Positions 33,401-46,200 are shown, counted from the first letter of the stretch. The stretch: DNA of 64,000 bases from Ciona savignyi (GCA_000149265.1 CH003196.1:1-64000); one strand, 5' to 3'. A program made the numbers and translations. Notes: generated from the sequence alone by a model not told the origin.

Positions 33401-36400
33401 GGCCAATAGCTTTGAGGAGTTTGCCACAACATAATTCCCAGCCATTACTGCCTGCAATGAGGTTAAGGCATACTGTAAACAAACTTAAGCATAAAAGTTT
33501 AAATCGTAAACATGGTGATTATTTAGCTCAGCTTTCTGTGTCTCTGCTATGTGGGTAACACACTTTAATGTTGATTTAATAAAGTAAAAATTGATTGCCC
33601 AAAAATCAACATAACACCCAAAAATGTACACAGAATTTGCAGACTTTTTTTTAATTGTACCACAGTATTAAATTTATAATTCAAAAAAGATTTCATTTTT
33701 ATGTAGGCCAAGAAAGCAATTTGTAATGGTTGGGTGAAATCTGCCGATCTAGCACAGGAGTAGGCAACTGTTCTAATCGGCGGGCCAGATGTGGGAAAAT
33801 AAAGTTCTTATTGGGCCAGGTTATTACATGAATAGTATTCAATATCTTAATTACAGGGTATGGTTAGATACAGTCTAAGGGCCGGTCTAAATCCCTTCAC
33901 AGCCCCGGTCCGCGGGCCATATGTTGCCAATGCCTAGATGTAGCATCTATTTTGGTCAATATCTCATCAGCTTTCTCCAGGATACTGGAAGACATGAATG
34001 CTATATCCCAGATTCATAATAGTTCCAGAAAACAGAAGTAACAGGCCTTCTATGACCTATATTCCTGGTCCCGGTGCTACCATGGACCCGCCCATACTAT
34101 TGTAATATAATAATGGTTGGGTGTAGTTTGCACCCTCGACTACACAATTATGCCTACTGGAACCACTTCTAATGCCAGATTTACATTTCCATTAATCCAT
34201 GCCCAATATAACACAATTCTGCGACACAACTTCTAGCACCAGATTTACGTCCCCATTAAACCATGCCCCACATAAAAAGATTCCCCAACACAAGTTCTAG
34301 TACCAGATTTATGTCCCCATTAGTCCATGCCCCACATAACACAATTCTCCTAAGGCCCTAACGCAAGTTCTAATGCCAGATATTCCCAATACTCCATGCC
34401 CCCAATATGACACAAATCCCTTACATTCCGGTCCCCACACAGAGCGTTGACCGATCTCTTCCCTCTCCTCACATCGGAAAAGTCCACGACGTCATCATGG
34501 ATCAAACTTCCAACGTGAATCATCTCTGCTATGAGAGCCAATTTGCGCTGCTCTTTACTTACAGTGCTGAAAAACGAACTTCTTGTTAACCCTTAGACCA
34601 CGACGGTTACATATTTGTAACCTAGAAGTGTCCCCGAAAAAAAAAGCACAATTTAGTCGTTTCTTGGGGGATTTTTCTAGTTTAAATATTTTTGGAAAGC
34701 ATTTGAATAGATCTGTCGAAATAACGCATAAAAACATAACCTTTACATTTAAAATTTTTGAGTAATATTGCTCCAAACATTTTTCTTAACAATTTTTGTA
34801 TCTAGTTTAACTTTTAGGTAAACAATCGCTTTTTTGTGTTCTGGGGAGTTAAAACTGTTACACTAGTTGCTGTGAGAATAAAACTAGCAGTAGCCATCTT
34901 TGTTTTCGCTTTTACCAGTCATTTTCGATCTTTCAACAATATATGTATACATATGTTAATATGACTTTCGCTAATTACTATTGATATTTATTCATTTTTT
35001 CGTCTTTGTTTTGTTTGTTGTTCCATTATTATATGATATTCAGAAGAAATATGGCAACTTCGCGGTAGTTTACAGCCGATCAGGCTGCCAGCATGAACGA
35101 GGCCGACAGTGATTCTGGTGATGAAATGCCATATTTGTCAGTCATGTGTGACGTCATCACGCTTAGTTGACGTCATCAAAAAATAAACGACCTAACTTTG
35201 TATGAAATTTCATTTTGAACAACTTTGTAATACATTACTATCTTCTACAAGCTACCAGTAACGAGTAATTAGAGTATGAAGTGTTAATTATGACGTCATT
35301 ACAAATTCTACGACGTCATCAAAAAAATAAAAATACCAATTTGTAGAAAATTATCTACTGGACAACTTTGTTATAAATTATTTTTACCTAAGTCCAACCG
35401 TATTCGCAGCAAACAAGGTCAAAGCAACCTTACTCAAAAGTGCCAAAAACGGCAAAAGTTCCGTCGTGGTGAAAGGGTTAATAGTGGGCAAAGTCAAACT
35501 TTTTAGATCGGTTCATTCATATATTCATATTCATATATTTTTATTCATATATTCCTACAATTTGCGCTGCTCTTTACTTAAAGAAACTAAACATAAAATA
35601 AAAAGCTTTCCCAAAAATGTTAGAAAATCATCCAATGAAATAATGACAAACGAGGAATAATGGAATTTGTCCAGTATAAAAATGCGAGGAAGTTAATTTT
35701 AAAATATAGAAATAAAATAAAGAAAACTTTACACTATAATGACTGGATATTGTAACAACTTTAATCAATGTACAGTGAATGCCGCTTAATGTAATCACGG
35801 ATAATGTTATCAATCGGTTAATATTATCGGAATTCCTGATCCCCGCCCGAACGTACAATATGCATTACAAATATGCCGCTTACTGTAATCAGTACATCGG
35901 TTATTGTTATCAATTTTCCCAAAACGTCCCAAACGTAGAGACTAATTTCGTTAACTTCTAACATAAATGCCATGCTTTGACGATTAGCCACCTGAGAAAC
36001 CTATAAACATTGAAACTGGAATTGTCGAGCCGAGCAAATGAACTGGGTGATAATTTCGTGAGTTTAAAAAAAGGAGATCGAAAAGGTGAGTAATTTAGGT
36101 TAGTCTTATTGTTCGGGCAATAAAGGGCAGTAAAATATTTTGTTTACAGTTGTATTGTATTTAAATTTATTTTTTCGACACCTATTGAACGAAAAAATGT
36201 TTTCGGTTAATGTTATCAATCGGTTATTGTTATCATTTTTGGTGTTAACAAATGTGATCACATTAAGTGGCATCCACTGTACTTTAAAATATGATGTACA
36301 GGTTTATGTAATGCGTATATCTAATAATTGCTTCTACACACAGTTTTTTGACCCCAAAAAGCGTAACCTCATGTTTAAAACACAACCGACAGATATCATT

Positions 36401-37507
36401 TAAAGTTAGTATAAATTTTTTACAGTAACATAATAATTGACAGAACAGAGCAGCTAACAAAAAAAATACTGTTTAGCTGCGTTCCAGACACTAAAAATTT
36501 AATTTCTGTCCAATCTTGAATGACTTACTGTAACAAATCACCTTTCTAATCCACAATGTTGATTGCACAGTCGAGAAATGAGGAAAACAACCATCGGTCG
36601 GAATTGTTTGCCATTTCCATCAAAATAATAACAACACATATCCCGTAGCGGTTTCATACGAGTGTGCAGAATCTGAAGTAAGAGGTTGATTAGGGTACCA
36701 ATATTGTAATATATTAATACTGAATAACAGTTTGATGTTTTTTATACTGATATTGAATTTAAACCCATGAATAAAAAAAATTGAAAATATAGTTAAATTA
36801 TTGGACTATTTAAATCTTGGACTTTTACGAGTCTTTTTTTTTTAAAAGTCTGTTTTTTTATCAATACTTTAAGATTTACACCAACTCGCAAACAGTGTTT
36901 TTTGTTACCAGCAGTAACTCTAATTATAACAGACAATTTAATGTTCCTTTGGAAATTTACTGTAAAACTACACCCAACCATAATGGTATTCTTATTTTTA
37001 TTCTATGCAATTCAATAAACAGCATTGCCTATATATTTTTATCATTGTGACAGACAAAACAAGACTTTTTGAAACAGTTTTTTTGGACTGACATGATGCC
37101 ATGTAATAAAAATCCAATATAAAACTAATGTTAATTTTTGTTTTAATATTTTCCTCATTTTTATTATTTAGCATACTCTCAGTTTAGCCTATGTCACAAT
37201 ATGGGAAAATAGCATTAATGGAATCCCAACCCACCTGGTTAATCTCATTGTGCAACCCAGACATATCATCAGTAATACAATCCATATGCTGAGATAATGC
37301 CGCATCTTTTGCATAGTGACGATGAGCAAAATAGTCAATTCTTTGTTTATTTGTGCATAACTGACAAGGTGAGGTAGTTAGTGGATTTAAACAGGTATGA
37401 AGGTTTGACTTCTGTAGGAAGTGACACTTGGAGATAAAAGGAGAAGCCAAAAATCGTTTTTGAACATGCGGCCTAGTCCTTGTACAAATACTGAAAAGTA
37501 GTTTCAT
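30485..37507 (-). CDS. PDSS1: Decaprenyl/polyprenyl diphosphate synthase subunit 1, 8 exons
   Basis: PDSS1 makes the long isoprenoid tail of ubiquinone in mitochondria by adding isopentenyl units to an allylic diphosphate, usually with PDSS2. Exons on the minus strand: 37235-37507, 36542-36672, 34425-34566, 33340-33451, 32539-32636, 31784-31978, 31307-31387, 30485-30625. They sum to 1173 nt, giving 390 aa (human about 415), with every phase consistent. Exon 1 encodes a basic, Ser/Thr-rich start (MKLLFSICTRTRPHVQKRF) fitting a mitochondrial presequence. Exon 2 has GKQFRPMVV. Exon 3 has the first Asp motif (SLIHDDVVDFSDVRRGK). Exon 5 has KKTASLIANCCKAV. Exon 6 has the second Asp motif (GIAFQLIDDLLDF) and MGKPSAADL. 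The last exon has LAQQYCKDAI. A good acceptor (GTTACAG) lies 14 nt before the ATG, and a donor-like G/GTATGT at 38380 may end a 5' UTR exon. The acceptor could also take a trans-spliced leader. Confidence 0.95.
30725..30850. mobile_element. SINE family A, badly decayed fragment (minus-like)
   Basis: GTGAATGGGAAAATGCAGG and CATCGTCGGGTTACCGGAAA are the only recognisable blocks. It lies in PDSS1 intron 7. Confidence 0.4.
31000..31140 (+). mobile_element. SINE family A, 3' part
   Basis: ACACAACACACTAAAATAAC, CCGGTAACCCGACGGTGAGT and a degenerate tail, in PDSS1 intron 7. Confidence 0.55.
31566..31745 (-). mobile_element. SINE family A, head-truncated
   Basis: Body blocks (CGGGTTACCGGAGCTATTGC, TTCAATTTGGTAGAACCCAT) run up to TGCCTTGCCCA. 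It ends before the tRNA-like head, in PDSS1 intron 6. Confidence 0.7.
32347..32555. repeat. 113-bp tandem duplication copying the end of PDSS1 exon 5
   Basis: From GTTTTTTTTTAGTAAG at 32347, about 96 bp repeat almost exactly from 32460, with a spacer ending in an A run. The right copy holds the true 3' end of exon 5 and its donor. The left copy carries a decoy of the same exon end and donor further into intron 5. Confidence 0.85.
33064..33288. repeat. Minisatellite, 39-bp unit, about 6 copies
   Basis: The unit contains GACATAAGCTTTAACACAAT followed by GCAAAAGCATTTGATT. Because 39 is a multiple of 3, it gives long open frames on both strands. It lies inside PDSS1 intron 4 and is not a gene. 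Confidence 0.85.
33754..33936. mobile_element. hAT-like MITE in PDSS1 intron 3
   Basis: The ends are imperfect inverted repeats (ACAGGAGTAGGCAAC and GTTGCCAATGCCTA) with inner GCGGGCC / GCGGGCC boxes. They are flanked by GATCTAGC (33746-33753) and GATGTAGC (33937-33944), an 8-bp duplication with one mismatch. The termini and duplication length fit hAT. There is no ORF. Confidence 0.6.
34150..34412. repeat. Tandem repeat of about 64-74 bp next to PDSS1 exon 3
   Basis: CTTCTAATGCCAGATTTACA-like motifs recur four times, each followed by CCATTA..CCATGCCC and AACACAATTC. The last unit runs up to the exon 3 donor. Confidence 0.65.
34590..35477. mobile_element. piggyBac-like non-autonomous element in PDSS1 intron 2
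   Basis: The ends read CCCTTAGACCACGACGG and, inverted, CCCTTTCACCACGACGG. Each is flanked by TTAA (34586-34589 and 35478-35481). CCC(T) termini plus TTAA are the piggyBac hallmarks. At about 35051-35150 an ATG-led stretch with NEADSDSGDEMPYL resembles the acidic N-terminus of a piggyBac transposase, interrupted after five codons by a stop. Several TGACGTCA-type sites lie at 35149-35320. Confidence 0.8.
35773..36279. mobile_element. pogo/Tigger-like MITE in PDSS1 intron 2
   Basis: Inverted ends CAGTGAATGCCGCTTAATGT and CAGTGGATGCCACTTAATGT (right end inverted) are flanked by TA on both sides. CAGT termini and a TA duplication fit the pogo branch of Tc1/mariner. GTTATCAATCGGTTA-type subrepeats recur inside both ends. 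There is no transposase frame. Confidence 0.75.
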
Positions 37508-38204
37508 TCTAAGGCAGCAATCTGTAACGAAAAATATTTTTAATTTACAAAAGGTACCGGTAATAGTTAAATTATTTTGTGCTAATGGCCCTAGACGGAT
37601 TGCTGCCTTTTAAGGACTTTGATTTGTATAAAAAAGTCTATACAACAGAACAAGCATTAGAGCAATAGGATAAGACAGGATATTTATGTTTTCTCATGAA
37701 GTGGAAACCTAATATGGCGTTATTATAGGGCTTTAGTAATCTGCGGGACAGCACACTATATTACAACTCACAAGCGGATATTTTGATCACTAACATGAGC
37801 GACACATGGTAAATATTAAACGGGGAAAAACAATTTTGTCAATAATCACTCAAGGCTTAAGTATTTTACTCAAGGCTTAAAATAAATCAAATTTCATTAG
37901 TTAATTTTGATTTAAATTGTTTTCTGTTTAATGTATGTTATGACGTGATATAGTCCGTCCCACTCATGTTAGTGACGAAAATACACTTCCTCCCCTCCTT
38001 CCACTGTCCCGCTCCGTTTATTAGTGAAGCACTTATTACATGTGGGAATCCCACACGTTTATAATTGTAATATTATATATTTTAACAACTAGATCGCGCC
38101 ATGCCATGTGTCCATACGAAACCCGTCTAAGAGCAGAGCGCTGCTACATACACATGTGCATGTTATGGGAGCTTTTAAAGTGTGTTTTATATGTTTCTTT
38201 ATTT

Positions 38205-38345
38205 ATGGAAAACCAATTGATCCAGCTAAGGAAATGTCTGTGCAGTGTCTTGTCTGAAGACACAACCGACTAGCTAGTGACCAGTCTCGACTTTCAAATC
38301 TTTAACCCTTCGGACAAAAGGAAACGCCTTCCACCAAGCTATTTG
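38205..38345 (-). mobile_element. SINE family B, head part
   Basis: The plus strand reads CACAACCGACTAGCTAGTGA and ends CCACCAAGCTATTTGGTC, which is the family B head inverted. Confidence 0.6.
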
Positions 38346-38775
38346 GTCAAACAACAAAACAAACTTTAATTAAACATACCAACGCTCACACTTTGGCTCT
38401 TAGCGCAACCACGACAGAACTGTTGGATGCCCACTTTCCGTTCTTCGATTTTCCACCCCAAGGTCGGACGTTAAGCTGTATGTTTTGATTGACAGGATGA
38501 CGACACGGGAAACAAATTGCCGGTAATAACTTTAACCCGAGTTTCTAATACATGATAACAAAAAATCAACTTTCCTCAAGGGGGCGGGGCAAAAATGGAA
38601 AGTAAAAAATAAGGTATTTTTGACAACGTGAAAAAACTCAACAAAATGTCAAGTATATTTAAAATCACAATCAAACACAATTAAAACGGAAAAAATAATA
38701 TGTGAGGACCATCACGGTACTCCGATTCCAGGTGAAATCTAAGCGCCGAAACATTGTGGAGCGCAAGTGATTTTA

Positions 38776-38889
38776 ATGGATTTTGAACTACTAAACGATT
38801 ATTCACTCGTAGCAGTTGTCACGGAAATGTGGCAAATATTTGCAACAGAATCGAAATCACCGGAAAAGCTTAAAGCTTGCTTGTTTCCT
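38776..38889 (+). CDS. Possible first coding exon, unknown gene
   Basis: The ATG opens 38 codons (MDFELLNDYSLVAVVTEMWQ, then IFATESKSPEKLKAC and LFP) ending at a donor CCT/GTAAGA. The composition looks like real protein. I found no downstream exon in phase and recognise no family, so this rests on codon appearance and one splice site. Confidence 0.22.
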
Positions 38890-39392
38890 GTAAGATCTCA
38901 ATCTGAAGATTTTTTTTGTTGCTGTTGAAAAATACGTTGGGCAACGCAAGTATTGAACTGTCTTGAGTATTCGTCAAGTAGAAGAAAACAAATGAATTGT
39001 TTAACTGTAGATTTAATTCATTTAAACAATCGACACTTGGAAGAAGAGATTGTAATGTCATGGCTATAACAGCTGACAGTATGTGTATTAAATTGGTGGA
39101 GCTTTTGTAAAAGAGCAGTGTTAGTATAAGGAAAAACACGACTCATTCGTAATAGGTAGGCTACAAGTGATAACAGCACATTCACTCAAATGATTTGTCG
39201 GTTTCTTCTGCTTGGCATTAATATTTAGCTTCCGTAACGTTCTTTCGCTGGTGCGAACAAAACTCCAAATGTGATGTCTTCACGCACATGCCCCTAAATA
39301 CGTCTATTGACGCAAATCGTATAAAACATCGTGCTTTTATTTAATAACACATGGCGACGCCTGGTTTGTCTGTTCTCTTTTTTTCTTTTTTT

Positions 39393-39495
39393 GAGCCAAG
39401 TTTCGAACCCATGATGGGCTCGTCACTAGGACCGTTTTTTTGTATAAGAGTTGGTATGTGTATCGGTCGCGTTAACCATTTGGCCACACGACAGT
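39393..39495 (-). mobile_element. SINE family C
   Basis: The plus strand reads GAGCCAAGTTTCGAACCCAT, then TTTGTATAAGAGTTGGTATG, then GCGTTAACCATTTGGCCACA, a well-kept inverted copy. Confidence 0.75.
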
Positions 39496-39515
39496 ACTTT
39501 GTCTGTTCTTTTCAT

Positions 39516-39756
39516 CCGACCGGTTAGTCTGGCACCTTTCAACCGAAAGACTAAATTACAGACTAAATCACCTTATTGCCTAAACCCAGTATATTAATGG
39601 GTTCTACCAAATTGAAAAAACGTGTCTATCATACACAACACACTGCAATAGCTCCGGTAACCCGACGGTGGGCGCGAGGTAAACTGACGACTGTCCATGT
39701 GTTAACCCCTTTGGTTTTTCCATTCACGGGAATAAACATGAATATCCTATCCTATA
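39516..39756 (+). mobile_element. SINE family A, internal deletion in head
   Basis: It starts CCGACCGGTTAGTCTGGC, lacks most of the B-box part, then has the complete body and the tail AACATGAATATCCTATCC. Confidence 0.75.
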
Positions 39757-40151
39757 CAAAATTATTAAAGAAATGTACATGACTAGTAATTGTATATAGG
39801 ATTTTACAATTTTATTACCGTTAATAAGCAAGACCAATCGGAATATCTAAGAGAAATTGTTAGATTAGCAAAGATTTTGCAGTGTGTTGTATAGGCTTAG
39901 GATTGTATATTATTATACGTGGTGCAGGTTAATTCCTCTAACTGCCTTGAACAGTACAAAGGTCAAATTTTGATAAACCAACCTTCAAGCTTAATATCCA
40001 ACTCGATCCACCGTTTTTATGATATAACTCGTAAAACGATATTATGACCACGGTCGATTTCCGATATTTCATTTTATAAGCTTTCTATCTGCATCAATAG
40101 TTCAATTAAAATCAAATGCAAAATCTTGGATCATAAATTTCGATTAAAAAA

Positions 40152-40157
40152 TTTATT
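40152..40157 (-). terminator. Polyadenylation signal AATAAA of the ENPP gene
   Basis: AATAAA on the minus strand about 122 nt after the ENPP stop codon. Confidence 0.5.
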
Positions 40158-40278
40158 ATGAATAAAATACAGTGTAACAAGATTAATATCGATTCAATGT
40201 ATATGAGGTAAGAATTACAGATTTCGAGGTTTAGGATTTAAAAAACACGTATATGAATTGTTACAAATAATTGGCATT

Positions 40279-43200
40279 TTAAACGCCTTTGAACTTTACT
40301 TCTTTCGGCCTGGTGAAGCGATTATACAAGACATACAATCCCACTAAAACTACAATCACTAGTAATGGCATATTTAGACTGAAGTAATCTGCGGGAACCG
40401 GTTTCAAAGTGTGTCTGAGGACATCTAGTGTCCCGTTGTTTGGCGCCGGTTTGAGGCCAAGCAGATGACACATGAGAGAGTAGATGTGAACAGATTCAAA
40501 ACCATCCATAACATAATTTTTCTAAATAAAACATAGGTTAAAATAGAGGTTAAAATAATTAAATTATTCCAAAAATAGCAAAAATAGTTTGTTTGCAAGT
40601 AAATTGCGTTTGGTAGTTCGTGTTTTAATACCAGTTAACGGTATAGGATAGGATATTCAAGTTTATTCTCGTGAATCGGAAAACGAAAGGGGCGTTAACA
40701 CACAGTCAATCATCAGATTACCTCGCGTCCGCTGTATAATAAGGTTTTTGCAATAATAATTACAAGAGATGGTTATCCCATGATAATGTACCTGTGGCTT
40801 GATAATGTAACTTTTAAGTATCATATTACGGGAACAACGACCAAAAAATTTATTAAACAAACAACAAAGTGATAATAATCCTCCCCAAACCTTAAAAGAT
40901 GGACCAATGCTGTAGTAGAAAGCCCGCATGTTTGGAAGAGTATTGTCGTAACCATGATCCCCTTTGGTCACATGAAAACCAGGATAATTCTAAAAAAATT
41001 TTAGTGGTAAAAATAGGTCTGGCAAGAAGGTAATAAAATTAAATATCATGTTCATCACGTTGAATAGCAAAACCAGGAGCCTTTACCACAAGACAATTGA
41101 TAGATTCCCTTGTGCCCAAAATGGTTTTGGCAATATGCGTTAAGTGCCTTGCTCAAGTCTATCTAGCGATCAGTTTTGAAACTGCAATCCATCAGCTGAA
41201 AGGCAAACCCAATAAGTTGTTGGTCGGACACATGAGTGGGCATTTTTGTAACACACTTACACATTGCATTTAGAGATTCGAAGTATTAGTGAATGAGATA
41301 GATAAACAAAAACTAAGACTCCACTTGAACCTTGTGAATTGAAGAATTTAACAAAAATGGAAGTAATTTCCCATGTGTTAAACTTCTTGATTTTTCCATT
41401 CACGGGGATAAACATGAATATTCTATCCTAATAACCTATCTATGAATAACTTTGTGTATAAGACTACAGTGCTCACCCAATAAACAAAGAACCCGGGATG
41501 GCCAAGAACAAAAATTGAGGTTATTCTGTCACTTTTCTTTAAATGCCATCGTTCAGGTAGATCTTCCTTGTAATAAGCATCTATATTCGGTTGTTCTGTT
41601 AAAACATAAGTGTTTAATAAAAAGAATCACAGTAAGCTAATTAGTTAATGTTGTCTACCAGCCACTAAAAGTTGTTTTTTGTCCTACCAAATAGCTTGGT
41701 GGGTTAGTAAGTCGCCTTTCAGCCCTTGGTTTGAAGTTTCCAAGCTGTCCCAACAACACAACCAACGAGCAGCGACCAGTTTCGATCCTATAACCTTTTA
41801 GTTGAAAGTTGACACACTTACCCACCAAGCTATTCGATCAGACATGTATGGTTAATACTTGGCGTCACGCTTACCAACTCATTAATTCATGGATTCAGAC
41901 AACTTTTGCCAATTGACTTGCCCAAAGGTATTCTATCCTATTTAGTGGAATTAACAAAAATACTTACGTTTTAAAGCTCTGTACACTTCTTCTTTCCTGC
42001 CCAGTTTAGGCTGAATAAGTCCAATTGGACCATAACACAATTGGAAGTCTACATCATCATCCCTCACATGTTTGTTCAATGAAATTGCTTCATTTTCTCC
42101 AATAGATGTGTTAATGGGAAGGTGGCCATGATCACTGTGAAAACATATTGCGAAGGTTGAATTGTTTAAAGCGTTTTGATGGCTTGGTACCCATACCGAG
42201 AGTTGGAATCAATTTTTCTAGATATTCCAAGCAACTGTGTTATAACATCCTTTGTGGTAAACCTTGGGTAATGATCAATGGGTGAATGATCTAATCCTAT
42301 AATGGTGGGTGAGCAAATCTAAATTAAAGAATTTATCCTAGAGCTGTACTCTTGCTGAAGCTAAGTGTATTGTATTTATTATTAAAGATTACAATTTAGG
42401 TACAACCTGCCACCATATAGCAATGAAAATATCTGCCTTGCCCAAATACATGCCTACCTCACAAATATAATATTCAGGTTGTCAGTTAGTCCTGCTTTAT
42501 CAACTTTGGAAATCAGGTCCAAGATTGTGTTGCTAACCCAAACCGACACGTCTTTCTTCGTGTTTTTTGTCGGGCCATTTTTGTGCAAAAGAAAATCAGG
42601 CTGCAAAGATAAGGGGTTTTGAGTACCTTTTAAATTTAAAAATGTAAAATAAGTAGCCGGTTTGACAAAGGTACGATTCTGAAGGAAGCACTGACTGGCA
42701 ATGTAAATGGGTTCAATGATAGTGCGGCCACATAGAGTTGATCCTTATACAAACACTTACGTACTTGCTAACATGTGTTTGATCCTTCACAGTAGACGTA
42801 TAGACCCTGACAATTTATTAAGAAAGAAGCACTGAACATTCAGCATGGGTGTATCCAGCCTATGTTTATCAAGGCTGGTCGAATAGCACAACAAAATGTA
42901 ATAGCTCCACTCTAGTAACCCAAAGGCGGGTGGGAATGGATTACCAGTGTGATAATAACCCTTGTGTTTTCCCATTTAAAAAAGAATGGATAGGATGTTC
43001 ATGTTTTTTTCTGTGGATTAGGAAAGGCAAGGGGGGTTAACTGTGTCATGATATAACCTTTCCCACACTGTCTGGTCAGCGAAGCTATTGCAGTGTATTG
43101 TATATGATTGAGATGTTCCTTTAATTTGATAGAATCCATTAACCCACTGGGTCCGGGCAATGTCCACTGAGTGCCTTGACAAAGGACACAACTGACTATC

Positions 43201-46200
43201 TATAGACCAGTTTTAAACCTTTGGCTAAAGGGCGATGCACAAACCCACCAAGCTAATTATTATTTTTACCTCAAGAAAATGTAAAGCAACAAAGTCAAGA
43301 TCATCTTCCGTTAACCATCGAATGACTGCATTCACCGACTCTGGCCAGGTGTTCTCAAAGGTTGAGATAAATTCATTTTGAATGTACTTCTTCGTAGGAC
43401 TGACCCCATTAAAAGTGTTATATGAGCCAGGATACATGTATCCGCCACTTTTAAGTCCCTGGTTAAAATCATAGATAATAAAATAGAATAGGATGAGTTT
43501 TTTAGTTTTATTCTAAAAGGTGGGATATTACGGTAAAGAATTTATTTATGTTTTCATAATTTGCGTGCTTATGTGAGTTGGCAAAGCCATTGCAGCGTGT
43601 TGTTGTATTTTGTATATTATTTAGATATTGCTGCTGTTTTGGTTTAACCCATTAACACAGTGGGTTCAGGAAATTCGCTTAGCGCTTTGCCCAAGAGCAC
43701 AACCGACTAGCTTGCGACCAATTTTCGATCGGGTTGAAAGTCAATGCACTAAACCACCATGCTATTCAGCCGAACAACTTATAAACAGGTTTTATCTCTT
43801 CGGAGAAAAGAGGGGACATTATAAATTAACAGTTATCAGATTACCTTAAAATTACCTTAATATCAGTTATCAGACAAAAAAGGTTATCAAAAAAAGGGGT
43901 AACATGTAAATAGAAGTGAGTTAAATTTGCGTTGGGATAGCATCTGCTAAGTAAGGCAACAACCAAATAAGTTTTGATCACAAAACACTTGTGACTGACA
44001 GTACGGCGCCAAGACATGATTAATTACATACTTGATTGACAGCTGTTATCCAAATCGGTTCAGCACCTGAATCCCACCAATAGTTCTGTGTTAATGACGA
44101 GAAATATTCAGACTTTGGGTCCACTACCCCACTACTTATGTTGTAGTAGCAGTTGTGAACGGCATTATGTGACTCTGGATGCAGTCCTGAATGAAAACGC
44201 AATAAAGAAACAGTAAATTTTAATTAATCATCATCATAAATTTATCTGCATAGGAATAAAAGATTGGATATTCATGCTTTATAAATGAGAAGGGGAAAAT
44301 GTGTAGGTGTCAGTCATCACATGGAATTGTTTTGAATCTGCAACCCTTTGGTTACAGGCAGCACACTTCTAGACTAATCTGTCGACATGTGATAAAGGCT
44401 CTTGTGTTTTTTTATTTAGGATAGAAGGATAGAATGAGATAAATATGTTTATCCCGTAATTGTGAAAGCAGGGCAGCTTACACAATCAATCTCCAGATTA
44501 GCTCATGCCCGCCATCAGTATAACAGAGCTATTGCAGTGTGTTGTTAATAGACAATTTTTTATAGAGACAATTTTTAAAGTTATCATAACCTATCAATTC
44601 TTTTGGTTCAGGCAATGTACGCTAAGTGCCTTGCTCAAGAACACAATATGCCAGATAGAGGCCGGTTTATAATCTGCAACCCTTTGACTTAAAGATTCCA
44701 ATACTTAAAGATTTTTCAAACCTGTATTTTAAGAAACTTAACTAATTAGTATGGAAATTAAGGACAATAGTACTACTGTAGTACTCAGGCGCGCCGAACA
44801 TACGAAAAGCCAGGGCATGCGAGGGTTAAGAGAAAATCAATTTCGCGCCCGGCGCGCCAAACTTTTTTTTTAACATTAAATTGCCCTAGAATGCATCTCT
44901 TTGACATTTCAAACTAGGCTCTTAACGTTAAAAAATTTCGAGCTGGTACCTGGTACCGATTCGGCATGATTAGTAAAAAAATATTAAATAATTTGGAGCC
45001 CTCGCGTTCGTCGCGCCGATTGCAATAAAATCTCCAGATAAAAAACAAAACAGATTAAGTAAATAAATTGTATAAACTTCTCTTGTTTTGCAATGTTGAC
45101 TTTAGACTTCAACTGACATTTACGGTAATGTATCTTTCATTGCCACAAAAAGCGATGCGATGATGCAAGTTGTTTTCCGAGCTCTCGCTTTAAAAAATGT
45201 TCGGACGTCTTCGCACGATAGATGCGCTTTCGGTAAGGAGAAACGCACTACGCGTATTAGGTGCTTTAGTATTATGAGTTCCTTTAGACTCCTATTTAGA
45301 ATATAAGATATTATAGTTGCCAGTGGTTGTTGTACGCCTCTTTATTAAGCTTGTGTAAATGTTTATAGCCCATCCAATCCTATAAAAATTCCTTAGATTC
45401 CGGTTAGTTATAATCGTCCGGTTTGCATCCAAAGGTAATTTTTAATCTAATAATTTAATCGTCCCGACGTAAACCATTCGACTTTCCTTACTTGCGTGGA
45501 GTAATTGGTGAAACAAATGTTATATTCCAAATGTGTATGTGCGCGTCTGGAAAATCAAATGATCTCGGCAATTAAGGACGTATCTAAAAAGTAGTTTAAA
45601 ATCAATTTAGTTAGGGCAGACATAGATTCAACAGGGCATTACGTAGCGGGATCTAATTAATCCATCTGTAAAACTAAATCATGCAAACAACAATAAATCA
45701 CATTGTTAATCCTAAAAACTTTAATTGTGTAAAATGCGTAAAATAAGTTTTAATTCAATTTTCGATATATATTTTTAATTGATAACAGACTGTTTATACT
45801 AAAGAAACATTAGTTTACTCTCTCTTATCATTAGCGTGCGCTTGGAGCGTTCGCACGAGTCATCAAAAAGATACACGCGTCTACTCATTTCGGCCAGGTG
45901 CAAGTTGGACCAAAGCCAAACAATCCTTCTACTTACATGCTACGCCGAAGTTGCTTAATAAATTATGTTAAAAGAAACAGATTAGCTTTCCTAAATGTCA
46001 TTAATACACTCGCTACCGAATATAAAACTTATGCTTGGAAGTTGGAATATATCTTTAAATACCGTATAAAATGGCCTGGTTGTTTCTTAAGTTGTTGTTT
46101 CATTGACGCCCCTGTATAATCACAGCAAAGGTGCGACTAAATATATACGCAAAATATATATTATATGTTTTACCACAAACCGTATAAAAAATTTAAATTT

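Larger units (their letters stand above)
37508..40278. other. Spacer between PDSS1 and ENPP
   Basis: It holds the PDSS1 promoter side, SINE pieces (separate entries) and two weak coding candidates. One is a plus-strand exon-like frame at 38776-38889. The other is a minus-strand 89-codon frame at 38870-39139 with a hydrophobic start (MFFLILTLLF) and no known domain. Neither has a confirmed partner exon. Confidence 0.4.

Noticed and set aside
38870-39139. 89-codon minus-strand frame with a hydrophobic start
   Set aside because: No family, no splice support, and it overlaps a slightly better plus-strand candidate. It is noted only in the spacer entry.
42187-42310. Protein-like minus-strand frame [18 protein letters not shown] inside ENPP intron 5
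   Set aside because: Splicing it in gives a stop in the ENPP phase, while the exon 5-6 join without it restores the SDHG motif exactly.
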